Below are positions 58,634 through 64,000 of a stretch of 64,000 bases of DNA, piece after piece. The position numbers were made by a program, and so were the translations under genes. Below the pieces are notes generated by a model, which was not told where the DNA came from, searched no databases, and saw only the letters and a list, made by a program, of their open reading frames with translations. Every line of letters begins with the position of its first letter. Within the stretch, counting starts at the first letter, position 1. Origin of the DNA: Pseudoalteromonas denitrificans DSM 6059 (lineage in GTDB: Bacteria; Pseudomonadota; Gammaproteobacteria; Enterobacterales; Alteromonadaceae); the NCBI RefSeq assembly GCF_900112265.1, contig NZ_FOLO01000003.1, positions 165,135-229,134 on the forward strand, written 5' to 3'.

Positions 58634-58667
58634 AAAAAAGGATTAATACTTATAGTATTAATCCTTT
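58634..58667 (-). terminator. Intrinsic terminator of the M43 protease gene
   Basis: A 14-bp perfect stem AAAGGATTAATACT / AGTATTAATCCTTT with a 3-base loop; on the minus strand it is followed by T6 (plus A run from 58634). It lies just past the protease stop. Confidence 0.85.
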
Positions 58668-58688
58668 GATTTCAGGTAATAAAATTAA

Positions 58689-61406
58689 TTAACGACACTC
58701 TGATTTATCAAAATCAACAATAATTGTACTATTTGTCGCACCGCCAGATACTTTAATATATGACCAATATTGGTTGCCTGCCGTTAAGTTGATACAAGTT
58801 GCAGTTGAACCTGATGCCGATGCATCCTTATTATTCGCACTTGGCCATCCACCATTTTTATACAATAAATCTAATGTACCTTGACCATGGCCTGTTGTAA
58901 TTGAAATTGTTTGATGGATTTTCACATCAGGAATACTAAACCACATAACACTTGAATTTCCAAGGCATGTTGCAACACCATTTTCTAAACGACCGCCGGT
59001 AACTGCATTTTGCGTTAAGCATGCATTGTCTAAACGAGTTGCAGGACCAGAGACACTCGCATTCGTTGTGCTTAAACTTGTTAATCCATCATTATCTGTC
59101 ACACGCAAAGTTACAATATACTCTCCTGCAGCAGTATAAATATGCTCAGGGTTTGGATTTATACTTGTTTGTCCGTCTCCAAAATTCCAAAGGTAACTTA
59201 CGAGTGTACCGTCTGAGTCATTAGAACCGACACTCGTCATATTAATTACTTGACCAGAACTTCCCAAATATGGACCATTTATAATTGCAGTCGGTGCCTT
59301 ATTTTCTACTTTTATAACTACCTTTGCGGTATCAGTTCCTATGTTATTTTCATTATCTTTTACTGTTAAAGTGGCAATATATGATCCAATAGATGAATAT
59401 GCATACACAGGGTTAATTTGGTTGCTGGTATTCCCATCACCAAAATCCCATATATAACTGACAATATTGCCATCAGTATCAGCAGATCCCGCACTACTAA
59501 ATTGAATCGCATTATCTAAAGTGCCAGAATAATCACCATTTGCTTCGGCTAAAGGTAAGCCTGAGTCACCTGCACGTTCATAATACACTCTAAAAGTAAC
59601 ATCACTGTAATCTAAAAATGGTTTGATCATTACATTTAAAGTACCGCCTCCAGTTGTTAATTCACAAAATTCACTTAATCTAGGCGCACTAAAAGGGCCG
59701 CAATCAAATGTATTGGTATCTGGTATTGAATTCATACTTACATACATATCAGGATCACCCTGATAACCACCAGCTAAAACAGCAACAACTCTTGTGGCAT
59801 CCATTGGTATATCAAACTGATATGACTTATCTGCATCTCCTTTGTTCGCTTTTAAATTATTTTCTTCAGCTAAAAAAATACGTTCACAACCTTGGCACAA
59901 AGTTTCATCATCAACAGCTAATACTTGCAGTCTTGCATTGCTATAATCAGTGAATGCATCAATTGCACTATGATAATTAACGTTTGATGATGGTGCTGAA
60001 ATAGTCACAAGCTCTGGTACCCCCGCAGATTTAAAAGAAATAAAATCTGAAACCCATGTATCACCGTTTTTAGAAGGCGCTGTACCTTTTGACACATATA
60101 AATCAGGATCTTGTGTATAACCATCTAAATAAAATGCAACTGCTTGAGTACCTTTAGGTATTGTCACTTGATGATTATCAATATTTCCCTTATTGCCTGA
60201 TAAATTTGTTTGCTCACTGATAACATCACCTGTCGGCGCAATATCTAAACCAGAGCCATCCCAGTAATGGTTACTGGTACTCGTTAAATCACCTAAACCT
60301 GTTGATATTAAATTATTATTTGACCATAAAGTTGCACGCGCAGCCCCATGAAGTGCAGCGGTCATTCTTTGTACTTGGCCTTGAGTATACATAGCGTAAT
60401 TATCAGAATAATGCATGAAGTTTTCTGTATTTGTAGCCTGACCTAAACAGTTTGGAGCATTATCTTGTAAAATACTGCTACTCATTTGCGGTGTATCACA
60501 GTTATTATCACCTGTTGCCGCACAAAAAGCGGCTTGATGGATTGAGCAAACATCACCATCAAATGTATGAGGTAAGTTTAACCAATGACCAAATTCATGG
60601 GTTAATACACTCCGAAAGTTTTCACTTGCGTTTTTACCTAAATATTTACCGTTATATACAACGCGAGATAACCCCGCTTCTGACATACTCAATTGCGGGT
60701 ACCAAGCAACACCAGAGTTATTAGTCTTACCATCACTATACAAGTCTTGCTGAATATAAACATTCATGTACTTAAAATTGTCCCAGGCATCAGCTGCAAT
60801 TTGATTATCAAATTTAGCGCCATCACCATACCCTGATTGTGCATTATGACGAACAATACCATTTGTGACATTGCCAGAAGGGTCTTTTTTAGCTAATACG
60901 AATTCAATATTTAAATTCTCGCGAATGGCGCTAAAAGTATCAGAAATTGGGCCATCTAACGTATTTGTCCCTAAAAAATCTTCATTCGTACGATTGAGTC
61001 CATCTATAATTTTAGCTTCAGTTAAACACATCGCAGTTTCATCAGTACAATTAAATTCATCCCCATAAACATGTACGACTACGGGTATATAATAACGTCC
61101 AGCTACACCATTACCTGTTACAACTTGTGTATTCGTTTCTTTTTTTGATAACGTATTTAATCTAATACTTGCTTGGCTAAATTTATCTTTTAAATCAAAT
61201 TTATTGCGCTTTTGAATTTGATTCCAATTTTGTGAATTAGTATCTGTACCACATACATTTCCTACGCTCTGTTTTGCCACTTGATTTAAATTAAACTGTG
61301 CATTGTCTATTTTAGCGTTTTTTAAACTTGAACCAGCGAGTGCCGTTGCACTTGATAGTGTTAGTAATAACGTCATTAACTTCACTGAATTATTTTTATG
61401 TGTCAC
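58689..61406 (-). CDS. Secreted pappalysin-like (M43) metalloprotease with PPC and PKD domains
   Basis: 905 residues. The signal peptide ends ALA/GS. A propeptide (about 25-95) is followed by the catalytic domain (about 100-365) with zinc site LTHEFGHWLNLPHTF (HExxHxxxxxH) and Met-turn NFMHYSDN. Then come PPC-like domains (about 395-480 and 510-610), two PKD domains (about 625-705 and 715-795: IWDFGDGNTSNQINPVYAY; LWNFGDGQTS) and a C-terminal PPC-like domain ending DKSECR. The architecture fits a secreted protease that cleaves proteinaceous polymers, with the PKD/PPC part aiding substrate binding and removed on maturation. Confidence 0.93.
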   Translation of the reverse strand: MTHKNNSVKLMTLLLTLSSATALAGSSLKNAKIDNAQFNLNQVAKQSVGNVCGTDTNSQNWNQIQKRNKFDLKDKFSQASIRLNTLSKKETNTQVVTGNGVAGRYYIPVVVHVYGDEFNCTDETAMCLTEAKIIDGLNRTNEDFLGTNTLDGPISDTFSAIRENLNIEFVLAKKDPSGNVTNGIVRHNAQSGYGDGAKFDNQIAADAWDNFKYMNVYIQQDLYSDGKTNNSGVAWYPQLSMSEAGLSRVVYNGKYLGKNASENFRSVLTHEFGHWLNLPHTFDGDVCSIHQAAFCAATGDNNCDTPQMSSSILQDNAPNCLGQATNTENFMHYSDNYAMYTQGQVQRMTAALHGAARATLWSNNNLISTGLGDLTSTSNHYWDGSGLDIAPTGDVISEQTNLSGNKGNIDNHQVTIPKGTQAVAFYLDGYTQDPDLYVSKGTAPSKNGDTWVSDFISFKSAGVPELVTISAPSSNVNYHSAIDAFTDYSNARLQVLAVDDETLCQGCERIFLAEENNLKANKGDADKSYQFDIPMDATRVVAVLAGGYQGDPDMYVSMNSIPDTNTFDCGPFSAPRLSEFCELTTGGGTLNVMIKPFLDYSDVTFRVYYERAGDSGLPLAEANGDYSGTLDNAIQFSSAGSADTDGNIVSYIWDFGDGNTSNQINPVYAYSSIGSYIATLTVKDNENNIGTDTAKVVIKVENKAPTAIINGPYLGSSGQVINMTSVGSNDSDGTLVSYLWNFGDGQTSINPNPEHIYTAAGEYIVTLRVTDNDGLTSLSTTNASVSGPATRLDNACLTQNAVTGGRLENGVATCLGNSSVMWFSIPDVKIHQTISITTGHGQGTLDLLYKNGGWPSANNKDASASGSTATCINLTAGNQYWSYIKVSGGATNSTIIVDFDKSECR

Positions 61407-62041
61407 TGTTATCTCCTCATATTTTATATTTTTGTTTTAATAAATATTTATGTACCAAATATCAGTAGCTTAACCTCTATAGCACGCGAGTTTGATAAAG
61501 CTAATATAATAGTTTTAAGAGGTACAAAATGAAATGTATACAATATTCAATATAATATCAACAAAATATTTACATTTATTGATATGTTGCAAAATACGAA
61601 AGAGAAAGAGTCATAGAAAAAATAAATTTAAAAGTAGGTAAATACGTATCTCATTATGCGCATAAACTTGAAACACAATTTCGGTTAATAACAAGTCCGA
61701 CGCTAATGAAACTCTTCGATGTCAAAATAATTAAAAGCAATAAATAACACTAAAATGTGAATATTTATAATGGGAGCTCTAGGTTAGCCGTTCAAAGCGA
61801 TGTAAGTTACTTTTATTGAATGTTAAATTATGTAGAGAAATAATGTTGGATATTCAAAAGGAGGTTAAAGAATTTAGACTCAGGTATTGTTATAAAGCTT
61901 AAAAATAATCACATGAATTATCTGCAAAAATTTATTAAGTTAATCAAATAGAGACACTAATAATAGGCTGTTAATGTGTAAGTCTAAAAGGCGTTTCGAG
62001 TCACTCTGCTGCACAGGTAACTCAAACAAATGTAAAATTCC
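61407..62041. other. Long non-coding interval
   Basis: About 635 AT-rich bases between two minus-strand genes. No open frame with a ribosome site, no RNA gene and no repeat is evident. The first part should contain the promoter and leader of the M43 protease gene (TCTCCTC at 61411-61417 is the complement of its ribosome site). Confidence 0.5.
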
Positions 62042-62506
62042 TTAACCTTCAGTCGTATTATTGAGTGTTACACCTTTCATAAAACATTCTAAGGTTTGGT
62101 CAGTACACGCTTTATAGTGTTTATTACCTGGTTTTCTGAAAAAAGCACTAATTTCATGTTTACTTAATGTTAAACCGGCTAATTGAAAATGTTTTATTAA
62201 GTCTTCAGCTTTCAAGTTTAACGCTATTTTCAGTTTATTTAAGATAATATTGTTATTTAGTTTTTTCGAAAGTCCAGGTAAACCTTTGTCACTCGGGCCG
62301 CGTTTATGCACAATATACCCATTCAAAAAAGACTCAAGATTTTCATCATCACACGTTACACACCCTTCATCATCAACTTTTAATACCCAAGATCCAACCT
62401 GCTCAGAAGTGACTGTTTTTTCAGCAAGTTTGAAAATTTTAATCATGTCATCTGTAGAATGATCAAAGATTGTATGAATTTTATATAATAAATCGTTATT
62501 GGTCAT
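62042..62506 (-). CDS. DUF1456 (YehS-like) protein
   Basis: A 154-residue cytosolic protein with two copies of the DUF1456 helical unit. Copy 1 begins NDLLYKIHTIFDHSTDDMIKIF and copy 2 begins NNIILNKLKIALNLKAEDLIKHF; each ends with an FLNGYI/FMKGVT-like segment after D-x-x-L-E. I recognise the YehS family. Function unknown, with nucleic-acid binding sometimes suggested. Confidence 0.92.
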   Translation of the reverse strand: MTNNDLLYKIHTIFDHSTDDMIKIFKLAEKTVTSEQVGSWVLKVDDEGCVTCDDENLESFLNGYIVHKRGPSDKGLPGLSKKLNNNIILNKLKIALNLKAEDLIKHFQLAGLTLSKHEISAFFRKPGNKHYKACTDQTLECFMKGVTLNNTTEG

Positions 62507-62591
62507 GAATATATTCCATTAAACTATAAGGTATTATGTGATAGTAAAAATAATGGCGCGATTCTAACAGGTTTAGTTCAAACACGTTAGG

Positions 62592-63710
62592 TTAATGTTT
62601 AATTGGTAAAACAATATCAAAACACACGCCTGTTGATGATTGCCCTAAACTGATATCACCAGCAAGTTGCATAGTGATTATTTTTTTTACAACACTTAAA
62701 CCCAGCCCATGACCTAACTTCATATCTGTCGTAAAAAAAGGATCAAATATTTTATCTGTTAGTTCAGGTGCAATGCCACACCCATTATCACTATATTTAA
62801 TATGAATTGTATTTTCATGATGAGATATTGTTATTTCAATGTTTTTATCCGTTGTGCTATTGATGAACGCATATAGAATACTATTTTGTATTAAATGATT
62901 AACGACTTGGAAGATTAAATTTGGGCATGTATTAAATTTGAGGTTTGCATCACATCTTATTTTAACACTGATATTTTCTTGAGATAATTGAGATAATTGA
63001 GATAATTGAGATGATCTCGTTTTTGTTATATTTTCAAAAAAGCTTTTTAAGTTTAATAAAAGAGGCTCATCTTTATTTTGTTGAATTGAAATCTCACGAT
63101 ATTCATCAACTAAATCAGCTGTTATTTTTAGATTCTTTTGAGCAAGTTCAACGCTTGCTGTCATATGAGATAACTGATTACTTAATGTATTCATTGTAAG
63201 CGTTTTATTAAGTAAAGATTTATTAACTGACGCTATATTATCTTGGATAACACTTAAACATGTGATCCCCAACCCAATAGGTGTATTGAGATGATGCGCC
63301 ATTCCCCATACAAGAGAGTCTATACTTGATAGTGCTCTTTCATCAGCTTGCTTTTGTTGCTTTTTAAAGAATAATAATTGTGCTTCAAGGCCTTTTTTAA
63401 TCTCATTAATTAAGGCAATAAATTTAGGTTCAATTGTTCTTTCTTTTTTATCTAATACACATAAAGTACCAAAAGATTCATTATCATCCGTATTTAAAGG
63501 CACGCCATAATAATAAATCATATCTAAAGCAATATCAGGGTTGTTGCACCAATTAGGGTCTGTTAAAGCATTCACAACTTCTAATGGTTTTTGATTTTTG
63601 ATCACATGTTCACAATACAAACCGGAACCCTCAAAAACTTCAGAGTCTCCAATTGTATAAGGATTAGAGTCTAGGTTGTTTTTTGCAAAAACCTCAATAC
63701 GTGTTTCACC
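62592..63710 (-). pseudogene. GAF-domain sensor histidine kinase, 5' part cut off by IS66 element
   Basis: The frame is open from the stop at 62592 back to the IS66 end. It reads a GAF domain (GETRIEVFAKNN, NPYTIGDSEVFEGSGLYCEHV, WCNNPDIALDMIYYYGVPL, FGTLCVLD), a short linker, a His box SLVWGMAHHLNTPIGLGI and an ATPase domain (HLIQNSILYAF, SDNGCGIAPEL, GHGLGLSVVKK). The start of the GAF domain and any upstream domain are missing, because IS66 sequence begins at about 63711. A TTG at 63620 could allow a shortened product. A 9-base tandem repeat (62981-63016) encodes SQL units. Confidence 0.7.
62981..63016. repeat. In-frame 9-base tandem repeat in the GAF kinase
   Basis: Three copies of GAGATAATT followed by a variant GAGATGATC. 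In the minus-strand protein this gives serial S-Q-L units between the helical and ATPase domains. Unit length is a multiple of three, so copy-number change would keep frame. Confidence 0.85.
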
Positions 63711-64000
63711 GTGAAGGTCGGCGTACCCGCACCTACAATAAACCTAAACTAATCGTTAGCCTATAACCCAATTTAAACTTGGGAGAGCATTATGGCCAGG
63801 CGAACACTCGAAGATTGGCAAACCATTATTGAAGCGCAGTTGGCCAGTGGCCTGACAATTGTTAAATACTGCGAACAAAATAAAATAAATCCAAAAACCT
63901 TTAGTTCACGTAAAGCGACATTAAAACAAAGAGATGCGCAGCCCGGCACCTCTGAACAAAATGGTTTTGTTCAAGTTCAAAGTGATATGAAAACCTCTGC
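63711..64000 (+). mobile_element. IS66-family element, left part
   Basis: GTGAAGGTCGGCGTACCCG at 63711 onward looks like an IS66-type terminal repeat, followed 60 bases later by the first IS66 gene. The rest of the element (tnpB, tnpC transposase) lies outside the window. It begins exactly where the GAF kinase frame loses its family match, so the element has inserted into that gene. Confidence 0.7.
63792..64000 (+). CDS. tnpA: IS66 accessory protein TnpA, 3' end outside window
   Basis: Starts at ATG 63792 with GGGAGAG upstream and runs open to the window end. The product begins MARRTLEDWQTIIEAQ and continues GLTIVKYCEQNKINPKTFSSRK, the HTH region typical of the IS66 TnpA (orfA) protein that binds the element's ends. 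Only the first 69 codons are present. Confidence 0.85.
   Translation, partial: MARRTLEDWQTIIEAQLASGLTIVKYCEQNKINPKTFSSRKATLKQRDAQPGTSEQNGFVQVQSDMKTS

Noticed and set aside
61680..61780. Possible integron attC-like or RNA structure in the 635-base gap
   Set aside because: No paired core sites or stable stem could be found by eye, so nothing is supported.
62981..63016. CRISPR-like array
   Set aside because: The repeat is a 9-base tandem without spacers and lies in a coding frame.

Overview
The window is AT-rich (by eye about one third G+C) and codes like a marine gammaproteobacterium of the order Alteromonadales, of the Pseudoalteromonas/Colwellia type. Three large TonB-dependent receptors, many lipoproteins and outer-membrane barrels, VF530 and TIGR02647 small proteins, a YeeN-type YebC protein, PPC-domain proteases and Oar-like receptors all point that way. 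This placement is inferred from gene content only. I saw no rRNA, tRNA or CRISPR array.

Region 1 (1-28.5 kb) is mainly uptake and housekeeping. It opens with a 5'-truncated Oar-like TonB receptor. A tyrosine-degradation pair (hmgA-maiA) follows, diverging from a marR repressor over a perfect palindrome. Next is a Fur-box-controlled iron locus (DUF4856 lipoprotein, imelysin, FecA-like receptor). After it come a membrane hydroxylase, a CheY-like protein, a second FecA-like receptor, VF530, a porin with a tiny phosphate-binding-like protein, a thioesterase, a YebC/YeeN protein, a BigR-type thiol-sensing ArsR regulator, ferredoxin-NADP reductase, a frameshifted subtilase, an MFS/AraC pair, a lipoprotein with ten DUF5666-like repeats, and idi.

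Region 2 (28.5-55.4 kb) is a denitrification and cytochrome c island. nirS and a NapC/NirT-type multihaem cytochrome fused to an ethylbenzene-dehydrogenase-like domain run on the minus strand. A membrane hemerythrin, a 4Fe-4S membrane protein, norQ, norE, norF, a small membrane protein, norC and norB run on the plus strand, and norD with a DnrP-like zinc-ribbon protein lies further on. Near-perfect FNR/DNR boxes precede norQ and norC. ccmF-ccmG-ccmH (cytochrome c maturation) ends the island. Haem d1 biosynthesis genes and norR are not in the window.

Two operons of similar logic lie at the island: [outer-membrane barrel - periplasmic protein - histidine kinase] downstream of nirS, and [single-POTRA Omp85-like barrel - DUF4390-like periplasmic protein - NtrY-like kinase - NtrX-like sigma-54 regulator], inserted between norB and norD. 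The second has a nine-copy TTTA repeat at its kinase/regulator junction. These are the best candidates for an undescribed envelope-sensing system tied to nitrogen-oxide respiration.

Region 3 (55.4-64 kb) holds two unknown proteins, a 7TM-DISM histidine kinase, a pappalysin-like (M43) metalloprotease with PPC and PKD domains, a DUF1456 protein, and a GAF histidine kinase whose 5' part is cut off by an IS66-family element running off the window end.
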